Both the position numbers and the translations under genes were made by a program. The notes under the pieces are model-generated. The model was not told where the DNA came from, ran no database searches, and was given only the letters and a program-made list of their open reading frames with translations. DNA of 64,000 nucleotides from Cytospora piceicola (taxonomy: Eukaryota > Ascomycota > Sordariomycetes > Diaporthales > Cytosporaceae), in the NCBI GenBank assembly GCA_023375675.1, contig JALQBC010000030.1, positions 124,001 through 188,000 on the forward strand. The letters run 5' to 3'. Shown one piece after another: positions 23,437 through 35,228 of this stretch. How positions within the stretch are numbered: position 1 is the stretch's first letter; each line of letters starts with the position of its first letter.

Positions 23437-24126
23437 TTTGGGAAGATTGGGTTTCATCAATAGACCCACGCCTGATGAGATGAAATTGGCGTTTTTCAAG
23501 CTGCGAGACAATAAGTGTTAGATTGAGAGGGTGGACATTCATTGTTTATTAGGGTTAGGGTCAGGCAAGAACTGTGTGATTTATAGTCACATAAAGTACC
23601 TAAGTACCTAAGTACCTAATTACCCTAGGGTAGTATGCCGGGCTGTGTTATATTAAATCTGGCCCTTTTAAAACCAAGTTAGAACATTAAAGGGCCTGCA
23701 ACTTAATATATGTAACTTTTAACCCTATACGTGTAGCCCTTTGTTTGTATCATATAACAATGAATAATACAGAGTGCTTATATGTATAACAAGACTAGTA
23801 GCAGTTTTGTACTTAAGAAGGAGCTGCCGGGTTGTCTGCGGTTAGATCACAGTTGTTTGTGTTTACCCAGGTACTTAAGTACTTACTTCAGTATGAGAGA
23901 ATTAGAACTTAAGCCAATCAACGTGTACCACAGCACTCCACATGTGCAGTCACTCTATGTACCTTTCCTTGACTCCATCTCATGGTTGCCTAGAAAGATA
24001 TACTATACACTACCTACCTAGGTAGGTATATAGAGGGACACCATATGCCGCAACACTTGATCAGTGCTTCCTTCTTCCTTCCATACACGCAAGGCTCACT
24101 GTTACCCATCACCACTACCAGTCAAC
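23437..24126. other. Intergenic region with TACCTA-type repeats
   Basis: Contains AAGTACCTAAGTACCTAAGTACC and TACCCTAGGGTA (23596-23632), and TACCTACCTAGGTAGGTA at 24011-24028, shortly ahead of the F-box gene start. No gene seen. Confidence 0.6.
23621..23632. repeat. TACCCTAGGGTA palindrome, copy 4
   Basis: Exact copy at the end of a short tandem array of AAGTACCT units (from about 23594). Confidence 0.9.
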
Positions 24127-25098
24127 ATGGCCTTCAACGTCGTCGCGGAGCTCTGCAAATTGCCAGAACTCTTCGAGCTTGTACTTCTACACCTCACCCA
24201 ACGCGAGCTCCTCCACGCGCAGCGCGTCAACAAGTACTGGGCAGACTTGATTACCCAATCACCAGCTTTGCAACAGAAACTCTTCTTCCAACCAATCCTG
24301 CCTGCCGAGGCGTCATGCAGAAAGCCTGAGACAAACCCGCTTGCAGAGGAGTTTTTCCCCTTCCTGTTTGGCCCGCGGCACGTTCCAGACCGTCGTGACT
24401 TCTGGAGCTGTGACCGTGTTGTGCAGTCCATGGGGCACTGGTCAGGCGACCGCCATCATCGCGATGCCGTCCTCCGGCCTGAAGCATCTTGGCGCAGAAT
24501 GCTCCCCGTGCAGCCGGCTGCGCGCCTCGACGGCGTCATCATCACCAGCTGGGGTTGTACTGGACTCCGTGGGCTGACGTGGTGCGAGGTAGACGCCTCC
24601 AAGTACGTCCAGGCACCCCGAACGACTGGTCAGACACCTCATAACACCTGCCCTGACTTGGACCTGGGAACCTGCGCCACGATGGGCCTTCTCTATGACA
24701 TTGTCTTGCACCAGCTGGGCAACCGCTCCAATAGGACCATCGGCGTGCAGTGGCAGATGTTTCCGGAGGCACTCATTCCTCGTACGAGCTCCGCAAATAG
24801 ACTATCCCTCATCCAGGGCGAAGCCAACACCGAAACGGATACTGAAGCGACATTTGGGAACAGCAGATGTATACCGACGCGACCCGAGAATATGAAGCTG
24901 CGAAACAAAATCACAGTACACTGTGCTGTTTTCAACCGCCCCGCGTTTCCTAGAGCGCCCAGCCCGACTGGCTTCAAGATACTTGACGTACCAAAGGGTC
25001 TGGTGAGAGGAGGAAAGGAAGCGAAACATTACATGGATGATTTGTCTATAGTCGAGTATGAGGTTTGGGGACGACTGCCAGGGGTAGATTCAGACTAA
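24127..25098 (+). CDS. F-box protein
   Basis: A single exon of 323 residues. The N-terminal F-box is clear: LCKLPELFELVLLHLTQRELLHAQRVNKYWADLITQSPALQQKLFF (residues about 6-55), including the QRVxxxWxxLI core and the SPALQQKLFF extension seen in many fungal F-box proteins. The remainder carries no recognised repeat; it has a Trp/Cys-rich middle (ITSWGCTGLRGLTWCEVD) and ends acidic. As a substrate adaptor it would bind Skp1 through the F-box in an SCF ubiquitin ligase. The target is unknown. ATG at 24127 is the first Met at the start of the F-box and lies in a good context (ACATGG); the longer frame upstream begins outside any domain. Confidence 0.8.
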   Translation: MAFNVVAELCKLPELFELVLLHLTQRELLHAQRVNKYWADLITQSPALQQKLFFQPILPAEASCRKPETNPLAEEFFPFLFGPRHVPDRRDFWSCDRVVQSMGHWSGDRHHRDAVLRPEASWRRMLPVQPAARLDGVIITSWGCTGLRGLTWCEVDASKYVQAPRTTGQTPHNTCPDLDLGTCATMGLLYDIVLHQLGNRSNRTIGVQWQMFPEALIPRTSSANRLSLIQGEANTETDTEATFGNSRCIPTRPENMKLRNKITVHCAVFNRPAFPRAPSPTGFKILDVPKGLVRGGKEAKHYMDDLSIVEYEVWGRLPGVDSD

Positions 25099-25633
25099 GG
25101 AATTGAGTAAGAGAAGTTGGAAGAGACCAGACTCTGTGAAGTCGGCAACGAAGACAAAGACGCAGAATTTTAGGGGTTCGTCAGATCTGATATTCGTCCA
25201 CCTGGTTGAGAGGCATGGGGAATAAGGCATGGTTATTTGAATCACAGCAACACTTGAAGTCACCGCTGATGGCCAGGAAGCAAAGCAAAGAGTCAAGACA
25301 TGAGGCTGGGTTCAACAGTGGGGACATATTCTGTAGCTCAAACATTATTAAACAGGGCTTCGTCGGGCTTGGAATCAAGTTCTTGAAGTATAAGAAGGAA
25401 CAAAGTCATCAACATATATCATTGGACCAAGAAATTGGCGGACTTGACTTAATATCACGAGTGGATCAACTAAGAAGTAGAGGTTCCACTTACCGAGGTC
25501 TGATTCCCGTTTTTCGGTGCACTTATGGTCGTTTTTCTTGAAGTCAGAACTGATTCATGGCCAACGAACTCTGAAGATACTCAACTTCACACTTAAACCC
25601 ATTCGGACTTACGCTCTAATTACACAAGCGACC
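25099..25633. other. Intergenic region, no gene seen
   Basis: Between the F-box gene and the thioesterase. No feature beyond the two gene ends was recognised. Confidence 0.5.
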
Positions 25634-26224
25634 ATGGACCCCTTGATCTCCCAAGCCGCCACCATCAACGATGTCGAACATTTCAAGTCCATACCCTGGT
25701 GCGCCAGCCACCTCGCCGCTCCCAACCTCATCGTCAGGTGCCCCTGGAATCGGAAACTCGGGCCCGGCCTGGGAGACGGCCTCATCGGTGTGACCTTGAA
25801 TACGCCATACACCATGCCGTCCGTCCTGCTCTTCTACCCCGACCCGGATGCCACATCGGCAGACCCGCAGTCGTCCTCGATACCCGAAATAAAGACCCTG
25901 ATCACGCTGGGGCCCTTGGTCTCCGGGTTCCCCGGGGTGTGCCACGGTGGCATCGTTATGACTATACTCGATGAGGTGTTGTCGATACTCGTCCAGGTGA
26001 ACTGGAAACGGGGCGTGATCAAGGGAAACACGCAGTTGATGACGGCGTATCTGAACACGACCTTTTCAAAGCCCGTTACGGTCCCGGGTACTTATTTGGT
26101 GAGGGCCACGCTTGACAAGGTGGAGGGCAGGAAAGCGTTCGGAAGCGTGTGGATGGAGAATGAGCATGGCGTGAAGTTGACCAAGGCTGAAGGGCTGTTT
26201 ATCATGGTGAGGGAGAAGTTATAA
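25634..26224 (+). CDS. Hotdog-fold thioesterase (PaaI/4HBT-like)
   Basis: A single exon of 196 residues. The hotdog signature is GFPGVCHGGIVMTILDEVLSILV: the HGG followed by the long central helix starting at the catalytic Asp/Glu region. A later strand pair follows (LMTAYLNTTFSKPVTVPGTYLVRATLDKVEGRKAF). These enzymes hydrolyse acyl-CoA or other thioesters. Fungal members of this size (about 190-200 residues) are common and many are of unknown substrate. No targeting signal is visible and the end is VREKL, not a peroxisomal signal. The ATG at 25634 (ACCATGG) is preferred over an upstream non-ATG extension. Confidence 0.82.
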   Translation: MDPLISQAATINDVEHFKSIPWCASHLAAPNLIVRCPWNRKLGPGLGDGLIGVTLNTPYTMPSVLLFYPDPDATSADPQSSSIPEIKTLITLGPLVSGFPGVCHGGIVMTILDEVLSILVQVNWKRGVIKGNTQLMTAYLNTTFSKPVTVPGTYLVRATLDKVEGRKAFGSVWMENEHGVKLTKAEGLFIMVREKL

Positions 26225-26689
26225 GGGTTTGTTTCTCACGGGAAGGATGTGTGAAATTTAGACATGGAATTAGAGCTGTTTCGGCGGCGGGTGGGCATCT
26301 CAGGGTGCCCCGGGGCCTCGACTTATTTCATAAAGCAACAACGGCCGGTGCAATGTTTTAGAATAGACTTAAAGATAGATATCATAGACACTTAGAATTT
26401 CCTCCCAGTCACCTGGCAGGATTATTAAAGCATCGTAGGCTGGAGCTTTAGGTCGACCTAGGGATCGCCAACGAGTGGGTATTAGAATAGATCCAAGTAC
26501 CTAACTACCTACTTAGGTACCTAGGTACTTGATAGATACCGACTATCAATCACCCAAGTACCCTAGGGTATCCAAGTATCCAACTACCCAAGTACTCACG
26601 GGTACCCCATAAGTGGTTCTTTCCTAGAGCTACAGCTCTCGAGGCGAGCCACTGAATCCAAGCTCACGAAAGACTGTACCTTTTAAGCT
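26225..26689. other. Intergenic region with dense TACCTA/CTAGG repeats
   Basis: The stretch about 26495-26610 is a patchwork of GTACCTAA, CTACTTAGGTACCTAGGTACTT, TACCCTAGGGTA and CAAGTATCC units, close to the 3' ends of two converging genes. Confidence 0.65.
26559..26570. repeat. TACCCTAGGGTA palindrome, copy 5
   Basis: Exact copy, about 30 bases from the related palindrome TACCTAGGTA (26518-26527). Confidence 0.9.
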
Positions 26690-28387
26690 TCAGTCCTTCT
26701 TCTTATCCTTCACACTCCTCCACTCCATTCCCAGGCTCCCAACCATCGTCATACACGCCAAGCCCACGGCCAGATACCAGGTCTGCGTCATGCTCCTATC
26801 AAAGATCCCCAGCGCCCTCTCCAGGTTGTCATCTCCGACCAGCGACTTCAGTTCCGTCAGACCTATGTTGTTCAATGTACCAGGGCTCAGTCCCGGAACC
26901 AACACCTTGAGGTTCTCGCTCAGCCGGTTCAGGAATATCGTCTGGGCGATGGCAATGAACACCGCGGGGCCGAAGCTCTGCGCGAAGATGATGACGGCCA
27001 GGCCCATGGACGCGTCCTTCTCGGGGAGCACGGTCTGGACCGCGCTCTGGGGCGCCTGGAGGCCGATGCCCGCGGCAAACCCCATTGACAGTGTGTACCC
27101 GACGGTCTTGGCGACGGACGTGCTCGTCGTGAAGGTTGTCATGAGCCCGGAGAAGATGGGCATGGCGGTGCTGCCGAGCAGCATGAAGGGGACGTAGTAC
27201 CCCACCGCATTGACCCCGGCGCCCAGTGTCATTATGCCGATGAGAAACCCTACGAGCAGGGGAAGCATCATGTACCCGGACTCGGCGGCGGTGTAGGAGC
27301 GGATAGACTGGAAATAGGTGGGGAGGTAGTATTCGAAGACGCCCAGGGCGGAATTCGTGCACGATGAGAACACGAAGCCAGCCATGACGGAGCGGTTGGT
27401 GAGGATGCGAGGTGGGAGAGTAGCCTTGTCACCACGCCGGTACTGGTCGTAGGCAAAGAGAGCGAGGAGGACCACGAATGTGACAAAGAGTCCGATGACA
27501 GTGCCGCTTTTCCAGGCGTACTTGGTGCCTGCCCATGATAGCGCAAGGAAGAGACTGGTCAGGGAGGGGACGAACAGAGCATTGCCGATGAGATCGAGCT
27601 CGACAATCTTCTCCTTCCAGAACATATGCGACTGGTCCTTCTGGTCCAGCTTGAGCGCAAACGCGACGACGATGAAGGCCAAGGCGCCAACGGGGAGGTT
27701 GATCCAGAAGCACCACCGCCACGACAAGCCTCCAATGATGACCCCACCAAGGGACGGCGCGGCGACAGTCGCGACGCTCTCAATGGCGCCCAGGCTTCCG
27801 GTGACAAGGGGCCGTTTCCGCAGTGGCACGACGTGAACGAGCATGTAGAAACACCCCTGGATAACCCCAGCCGTGCCCAGTCCACACACGGCGCGACTGA
27901 CCACGAAGACGAGGGACGACGGTGCCGTGGCGCCGAGCAGCGATCCGCACATGAAGATGGCGATGCTGGTAAGGAAGATGGGGCGCAGGGGAAAGAGCTT
28001 GTACATCTTGCCGAACATGAAGGCGAAGCTGCAGGCGCAGAGCCGGAAGGCGCTTGAGTACCAGCCCACGTCCGCCACGGTGTGGAACTCGTCCGTGATG
28101 GAAGGCACTGCGGTCGAGACGATGGAGCTGTCTATGCCTATGAAGACGAGGACGAGTGCATTGCAGAGGATGATCAGCCAGAAACGGATGCCGGTGGGGT
28201 ACTTCGTCTCGTCTTCAGCCGTGACGCCGCCGGACAGGGAGCCATCACTCAGGCTGTTGTCGACTTGGAAGGTCTGTGTTGGCAGGCCCGGTTGGGAAGA
28301 TGACATTAGGGACTGGGGATTGTTATCTTTGCTGGTGCTGGGCCTCAATACTGCCGGCGAAGTCTCGATGGTTACTTCGGTGGCCAT
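26690..28387 (-). CDS. MFS transporter, DHA2 drug:H+ antiporter type
   Basis: A single exon of 565 residues. After a hydrophilic N-terminus of about 65 residues there are about 14 hydrophobic segments, the number expected for the DHA2 (14-spanner) group. Motifs: FIGIDSSIVSTAVPSITDEF in the first helix (the DxTIVNxALP-type signature), SSAFRLCACSFAFMFGKMYKLFPLRP for loop 2-3, and AAPSLGGVIIGGLSWRWCFWINLPVGA (motif C plus the WRWxFxINxP signature). Fungal relatives export toxins, antifungals or iron chelators from the plasma membrane. No polyketide or peptide synthetase lies nearby, so a metabolite-cluster role is not supported here. Coding is uninterrupted. Confidence 0.9.
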   Translation of the reverse strand: MATEVTIETSPAVLRPSTSKDNNPQSLMSSSQPGLPTQTFQVDNSLSDGSLSGGVTAEDETKYPTGIRFWLIILCNALVLVFIGIDSSIVSTAVPSITDEFHTVADVGWYSSAFRLCACSFAFMFGKMYKLFPLRPIFLTSIAIFMCGSLLGATAPSSLVFVVSRAVCGLGTAGVIQGCFYMLVHVVPLRKRPLVTGSLGAIESVATVAAPSLGGVIIGGLSWRWCFWINLPVGALAFIVVAFALKLDQKDQSHMFWKEKIVELDLIGNALFVPSLTSLFLALSWAGTKYAWKSGTVIGLFVTFVVLLALFAYDQYRRGDKATLPPRILTNRSVMAGFVFSSCTNSALGVFEYYLPTYFQSIRSYTAAESGYMMLPLLVGFLIGIMTLGAGVNAVGYYVPFMLLGSTAMPIFSGLMTTFTTSTSVAKTVGYTLSMGFAAGIGLQAPQSAVQTVLPEKDASMGLAVIIFAQSFGPAVFIAIAQTIFLNRLSENLKVLVPGLSPGTLNNIGLTELKSLVGDDNLERALGIFDRSMTQTWYLAVGLACMTMVGSLGMEWRSVKDKKKD

Positions 28388-29841
28388 GTTGCCGGAATTG
28401 TCGTCAACGAATATCTAGATTCTTATGTTGGAATCCCCAAAGTTTTCGGATACCAAAGGGACTTTATAGTCCTAGGGAACATAGACTCCACGCCTATGGG
28501 ATGTTACCATTTTCAGTAAGATTTTGGCTTCATAGTGCTACTCCGACGAATGAACATTTGAAGATAGGAACAGCCAGACGCAGGTAAGACGGATGAAAGA
28601 CCAACCTCGGCACCATGCCGAGGCCCATGTAACAGGTTTTGGTCGCAATATAGGGAGGGTCTTGCCAATGCACAAACATTGGCAATCGCTTTTGCACTCT
28701 TCGTGACAGTTTTCGATGTCGACATTCCGGTCAAGACGGGTTGAGAAGCTCGAGTAGAGGGTGAAGGTACAAACTGTATCCTAGGAGCCCCTTGGCCTGT
28801 ACTCTGTATGCTGGATAAGGGCGGACGTCAATCGCAGTGACCTCCGGAGGTTTCATGCGCTTACCACTAAACGAGCAAGGGTCACGACGCCAACCAAATT
28901 CCAACATCATGCATGCATGGGTATGGAGCCCATATCATGACAGCGAGGAGTGGGATACTCATGGACCCAAACACGCAGAGCTGATGTGCCACGTCGTCTA
29001 CCCACGGAACGGCACATCCAGCAGAACAGATACCAACACGACGGTGACTATTGCCCTGAGCACATCGAGGCCAAGCCCAATGACCGCAAACTCAAGCACT
29101 GACACGTCCTGCGGCGAGACGGCGTCCAGATGTCGCTATTCAACATCCCAGATCTCGCAAAAGGAGAAAGAAACCAGCTTCGGCGTGAGTAAGGGGACGA
29201 GACACCTGTGCATACTCCGGACGGAAAGCCTGCCGTTGATCGCGATTGAGGAGACCCGATTGAGGACCAGTCCCTCGTACTTCCTCGATGTGAACCTGTT
29301 GAAGGGCTGTCAGCCGGATTACGAGCCGCAGTTGTCTTATGCACAGGTTACGAGGACGGGTTAGGGTGTGGGTTACAGCTGGGGTGGGGCGCAGGATTGA
29401 GCTTGGACGGGACAGAGGGAGGCTCAGGCTGTTCGAGTATTTTCCTCCATGCCTTTCGATCATGAGGAAAACTGGTCAAACGGGTTAACTGAAAGTGATA
29501 GGACGAAGGCGCAGCGATGCTCAGATGGGTAGCAAAGTGCTGCTCGGACATATGTCCAAATAAAACCCGTTGGGATGTTCTGCCCTCGATTGGGACGCAG
29601 CGTGGCGGAACCTGGCCAGGGACACAAAATAATAGACAATATAAGTCTCATTCCATGCAGTCGTTAATCAATAACAGCCCAGCCCAGACCCATCCATCCA
29701 TCCGCCCATCCAACCAACCATTCCCACCGCGTAGAACCCATACATAAATTTCATCAGACAAGCCTCGGGGTAAACATACAAAGTCCATAGGTCCACATCC
29801 GGCCCATCTGTCCTCAAACTGTGACGCGTAGGCATCCACAC
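28388..29841. other. Intergenic region; one weak, possibly degenerate coding stretch
   Basis: The section 28870-29345 has protein-like composition in more than one plus-strand frame. One frame reads plausibly through several isolated stops: DGDYCPEHIEAK, then LFNIPDLAKGERNQLRRE, then GDETPVHTPDGKPAVDRD. This could be an old pseudogene, but I do not recognise the family. Nothing else is seen. Confidence 0.35.
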
Positions 29842-32800
29842 CTATCTCCAAGGCTGGCTCAGCGTAAAGTTGACGGTTTGAGTAGCACCGCCGCCCAAAT
29901 GTTGCACCTGCTGGGGTGGCTTTCTGCCCACGACGTAGTCTTTGTTCTCGATCGTGACGCTCTTGGTCATGTGGTTGACCTTGTACACGCCGAGCAGCCG
30001 AGCAGCGAGTTCGAACATGTTGTTCCGGAGGGATATGACGATGAACTGGGCGTTCTTGGTCCGCTCCTTGATGTAGTTGGCGACGATCGACACCTGCACA
30101 GCAATTGTTAGTCCTCTCATCCAGGTAATCGTGGGGTCTCGGCGGCAAGGGGGGGGGGCAACTTGCGTTTCTGAAATCCAAGGCGGCATCGATCTCGTCC
30201 ATTACGTATAGAGGAGTCGGCTTGTAGTGATGCAGAGCAAACACCAGCGCCAAGCTGCTCAGCGTCTTCTCGCCACCAGAAAGGTGACTGATGTTCTTCC
30301 AGGTCTTCTTCGGCGGCATGACACTGAAGAGGATACCCTCGGAAAACGGATCGAGCGAGTCGACAAGTTCGAGCTCCGCGTTGCCGCCCATGGTGATCAT
30401 CTGGTACATCTCCTTGAGCCGCAACGAGATCTGGCTGAAACCCTCCATGAAGCCCTCGAGACGCAGGCGGCGGAGCTCATCGCATCGCTTCTTGGCCGAA
30501 TCACGCTGGGTCACGGCTGTGTGGAGGTCGGATGACCTGGAGGCGTGCTCTTCGACACGGCGACGGTACTCGGCGAGGACGCCTAGATCCACGTTCACAT
30601 TCTGTGTCTTCTCCTCGAGAGCAGCAATGTCGCCCTTGAGAGTCTCCTTGTTCATGTCTTCAAGCTCGTCTTTGCTGTAACGCGGCAGTGTCTTCTGTAC
30701 CCTGCGGTCTCGGACCATTGTGGTCTCAGCTTCTTCCTCGGCCGCATCGGCATCGGCCATCTCGACGTCAGAATCCTCATCGCCTTCACCATTAGCATCG
30801 CCATCGACAGCCTCGCCATCGACAGCTGCACCTTCGGCTGAACTGTCAGCAGCAGACTTAGGAGCGCCCCGAGACTCAAGGTCCTGGATGTCCTGCAGTG
30901 CAAGCTTGGAATGCTTATCCTCCCAGTAGCGGACCTTCTTCTGGTTTTCGGCGAGAACCTTTTGGTTCTCCTCAAGCTTGTTGCGCATCTCGATCTCGAT
31001 CGCACGAGTAGCGTTGAGCTCTGCCGTCTTCTCATCCAGCTCTGACTTCAGCTCGGAAAGCTCCTTCTTCTTCGCGGACAGAGCTTCCTGAGCCTCCTCG
31101 ACGCGACCTGTGAAGTCCTCGGCCTTGTCTCCCTGGTTCTGGATCTCATCCTCAAGCTTCTCAAGGTCTCGAATGGCACTGTCGAGCTCCTTGGTTGCCT
31201 TCGCATGTTCCTTGGCCAACTTGGTGATCTGCTTCTCTGCCTTGGCTTTCTTGACCTCGGCGTTCGACATCTCTTCGTTCTGGGAAGTGATCTCAGCCTT
31301 CAGACCGTCGACCTTTGCCCTCTGAGTGCGCAGCTTGTCACCACCGACTTCCATGATTTTGTCTTGCAGAGCCTTGATCTCCTCTTCAACAGTAGATGTC
31401 TCCCCGTGGAGCTTTTCAATCTCCTTATTGAGACTCTTGATCTCCTTTTCCAGAGCAGCAATACGGCTGTCATCAGACTTGGAGGGCTGGTGCTCCTTGC
31501 CGAGCTCCTTGATACGACGTTGGGCGTCGGCCGAGTTCTTGGTGGAGCTCTCAATCTCGAGGTTGATCTTTTGCATCTTTGTCTCAAGCTGTGGGATCCG
31601 ATTCCTGAAATCCCGCAGGCGAGTCTCGCACTCTCGCTGGTAATCAAGGAACTCTTGGAACTTGTGCTCGAGGGAATCACGATCACCCTCAAGCTTTTGA
31701 ACCTGCTCCTTGGTAGTGTCGGCAACAAGCTTGGAAGACATCAGCCCCCTCTTCTTCGACTGACCACCACCAGACATGGTACCGGACTTGTCGATCAGTT
31801 CGCCATCGAGGGTGACGACTCGCCATCTCTTAGCGCCATATGCGATGCGATTTGCCTGTACAAGGTCCGTAGCGACAAGTGTATCTTGGAGGGCATGATA
31901 GAATGCAGGCCTAAACTTGTCCTCCTTTGCCGTGACGAGGTCAAAAAGCCGTGGCGCGTTCTCTGGTGTCTGAATGGGGGAGAGGTCTCGGTGTCTTAGC
32001 TTGTCCAAGCACATGAAGTTTCCTCGACCCATGTTCGTCTTGCGCAGATATTCGATGCATTGCTGACCGGCCTCGACGGTGTCCGTAACGAAGTTGTCAA
32101 GGGCACCACAGGCGGTGGAAATAGCAACATCGTACTTCTTGTCAATAGCACCCAAATTTCCAAGACGACCATGGAAGCCGTCAATACGACCAGACTCCTT
32201 CATTCGCATGAGTGCTGTAAGGACGTTGCCTTGGGTCTGGGTAGCTGAAAGGCTCGAGCGTGCCTCGTCTGCCTTTTGCCGAGCATTGGAAACCTTGGAC
32301 CGAATCTTTGGCTCTTGTTCGACAAGCTGTTGGATCTCAGCCTCGACCTCCAACGCGTCCTGTTCCAGCTCTGCCTTCTCCTGCTGACAAGCCTTGAGCT
32401 CTTGTTGCTTCTCCTTGCGCCGTACTTCAATCGAGGCAATCCTGTTCTCCATTTCCTCGAGGGCAACAGCACCAGCATTGGCCTTCTCTTTAAGAATGTT
32501 CAGCTCACTCTCAGCGACAGCAATAGCCGATTGCTTCTGGTTGAGTTTCTCCTGCCATGGTTCGAGTGACTTTTGCTTGGTAGCGATTTGATCCGAGAAA
32601 GCCTGTGTCTTGCCCTTGAGCCCGTCTCTGATCTCCGCAAGCTCGGCGTCTGCGTCCTTGACCTGCTGCTCAAGGACCACAATTTCCTCCGCGCGGGTTT
32701 CAATCTCCTCAGTGCATTGCTCGATGCTCTCCTCAGCATCGGAGTTCGACTTCTCGGCATTTTTTATGGTCTTTTCGAGCTTCTTGCGCTTGTCGGCTAA

Positions 32801-34722
32801 AAACTTTCGTTTCTCGTCGAACTTAACCCTCTCCTGCTCGAATTTGGCCATCTCTTTGATCAACGCCTGTGTTTCCTTGTCATGTGCCTCATACTCCTTG
32901 TTGCCCCTGGAATACTTCTTCTGGAGTTCCTTGATGATGACCTCGCTGCCTTGGTGCTTCTCCACTTCATCGTCGAGTTGCGCTTGCATCTGAGTGATGG
33001 CTTCTTCCGTGACGAGAACGTTGTCGTTGCACTCACTGATGTAAAGCTGGTACAACGCTGATTTCTTCGACGCCAGCTCATTTTCATCACGGAGGTATAC
33101 CAACGCTTTGTCCTTCTTGTCCTCGAGACTGTTCTTCTCTTTCTCAACGTGTTGGACACGGCCACTCTTTTCCATGCAGATCTCGTTGAGGGTCTCGACT
33201 TCTGTGGCGGATTCTTCGATCGGGGCCTTGTATTTGGAAGTGCCAATTATGTCCTCGAGATACTCCAGCAAGCCATCATCATGCTCGTTCGCAGCCTTGG
33301 GTTTCATCTGAGCAATCGATTCGACCTCACCCTGCAGAATTAGGAAACGCTTGTGATCTAGGTCGACCCCGCGCTCCCGTAGCAGAGCAGTGACAGTTGT
33401 ATAGTTGGAGCTCTTGCCATCGATGTAGTAACTACTTGAGTTGTTCTTGAACGCCTTGCGCGAAATGACGAGTTCGGAATTCGGGATGACTTCGTGACCA
33501 CCGCCAGGCTATTGAGATAGACATTAGCATGAAGAACTTGGGCCTGGAGCAGGTCAAGCGGGAGACGTACCTGGTCCATAACCTCGTGGAAGTGCACCGC
33601 AACCTCACAGGAATCCAAGTTGGGGTATTCCACAGAGTTGTGGATCAAAGCCGACAGTTTTCCTTGTCGCATCTTGCTGGCTCGGAAACCAAAGACGAAC
33701 AGCAATGAGTCGATGACGTTGGACTTGCCGGAACCATTGGGGCCAACGACAGAGGAGAAAGACGCGTGGAATGGTCCAACCTCTTGACGTCCAGCGTAAC
33801 TCTTGAAGTTGTTGAGAATCAGGTAAGTGATGACAAGACGAGGCTTTGGTGTAGTGTCCTCGACCTGGGGAATGACCATGGTCCGCGACTTCAGCACAAT
33901 GTCCATTGGCTTTTCCAAAACGGTGTCTAACGGCCTGATTGGCTTGACGGAGGTGTTGAGCAGAGTGTCCTCAATTGCCCGCCTCTGTTCATTCCCAGCA
34001 GTATTAGTGATGTCTATCAGAGGCGTCTGGAACCCCTCCGGGTTTGGCGATATGGTCGGCTGAGGTGTACCAAGTGGAGCGGCTGGCGCTGGAGATTGCA
34101 AGTCGGGCGTTGCGGCCTTCTTCGAAGAAGGTGCTGCTGCTGCTGGTGGCGGAACAGTCTTGCGCTTTCTTCCAGGCTTCTTTAGTATCGGTTCCTCGAC
34201 CTCCTCGTCAATGTCCATCGCCGTCGGCTCGGGTTCGACATTTTCGTTCTGTTCGTCGTCCGGCTCGACCTTCTCATGAACTGGCTCTTGGTTCTCGTCG
34301 GGTTCAATGGTGGGCTGTAGGGTCTGCTCGGGCTCAACGCTCTCCTGCTTGATGGCAGTCTTCTTAGGTCTGCCTCGTCGGCGGGGTGCTGTAGTCGTCG
34401 GTGTTATTGTCTGATCGGGCTCGGTTAACCGACTAGACTCGCCAGTCGGTTCGACACTGGTTGCATCAGGCGCAACACTTGAGGCAGCGCTCTTCTTTGG
34501 GCGACCACGCCGACGAGTGGTCTCTGATTGTGGCGGGGTATCGGGCTGGACTGTCTTCCTCCTGCCAACCGACCTGCGCGTGGTCTTAGCAGGCGCAGGT
34601 GTGAATTCTTCCTCGTCTTCCTCGGCAGCAGGGGGTGAAGGGGAGTTTGCATTATCGTCGTCATCGGATTCTATGATCTGTTTCCGCTTCGCAGCGGCTC
34701 GTCGGGTTGGTCGCGTCGACAT
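29842..34722 (-). CDS. smc4: SMC4, condensin ATPase subunit
   Basis: Exons 34722-33571, 33508-30167 and 30093-29842, 1581 residues. Order of parts: a long disordered N-tail with three AT-hook-like RRGRPKK/RKRK motifs; head with Walker A GPNGSGKSN (about residue 326-334); first coiled coil; hinge region with GFHGRLGNLG and GGGQSKK; second coiled coil; and a C-terminal head with HLSGGEKTLSSLA and the Walker B MDEIDAALD. The final block FVISLRNNMFELAARLLG is typical of SMC4. With SMC2 it forms the condensin core that compacts mitotic chromosomes. The second intron (30094-30166) uses a GC donor (GCAAGT), because only that site restores DFRNVSIVANYIKE. It contains a run of 11 C on the gene strand. 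An unusually acidic loop (EGDEDSDVEMADAD) lies in the second coil. Confidence 0.95.
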
Positions 34723-35228
34723 GGTGGGGGGGGGGATGGTTGGGTGGAAGGCAGCCCTGTTGTATATGGAAGAGAGCAAGCCGAAGTATGGTAATAGCAA
34801 AGAAACTAATGAGGTCAAGGTCACGACCAAGTGAGACACCAAAAATGCAATCGATAAGTGGGAAGAGCGTGGGTCGTTGTTAGGCGTTTGTTTGGTTGTA
34901 GGCAAGTTGAAGTGCGGGCTGCTGCTCGTTGCTCGTTTCCCTCGAAAAGTCCGGGTAAACAAAAACAAACCAGTCAAGACGCGCCAAATCTGAGGGGTCC
35001 CACAAGTGCTGGTGCGGGCTCGTCACATGTTAGGAGCCTGCGTGGGTCTTCACTAGATTCCTTAACATTTATGATAAGCTATCGCACTCAACCCGTCATT
35101 CGTACCTGGAGCTATCTTGCAGCTGCCAAAAGGTGCGGATAAGGAAAGTCCCTTGCGACGACGGACGAACCCATTCCTCATTCCAGCAGCATACAAAGCC
35201 ATCCACGGCTCACCACACACGGCTCGAG
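34723..35228. other. Divergent promoter between SMC4 and the ELYS-like gene
   Basis: About 500 bases separating two divergent housekeeping genes; a run of 10 G lies directly ahead of the SMC4 start (34725-34734). No other motif recognised. Confidence 0.6.

Noticed and set aside
26690..28387. Secondary-metabolite cluster around the MFS transporter
   Set aside because: No synthase, synthetase, terpene cyclase or pathway regulator is encoded nearby; neighbours are an acetyltransferase, an F-box protein and a thioesterase with no evident link.
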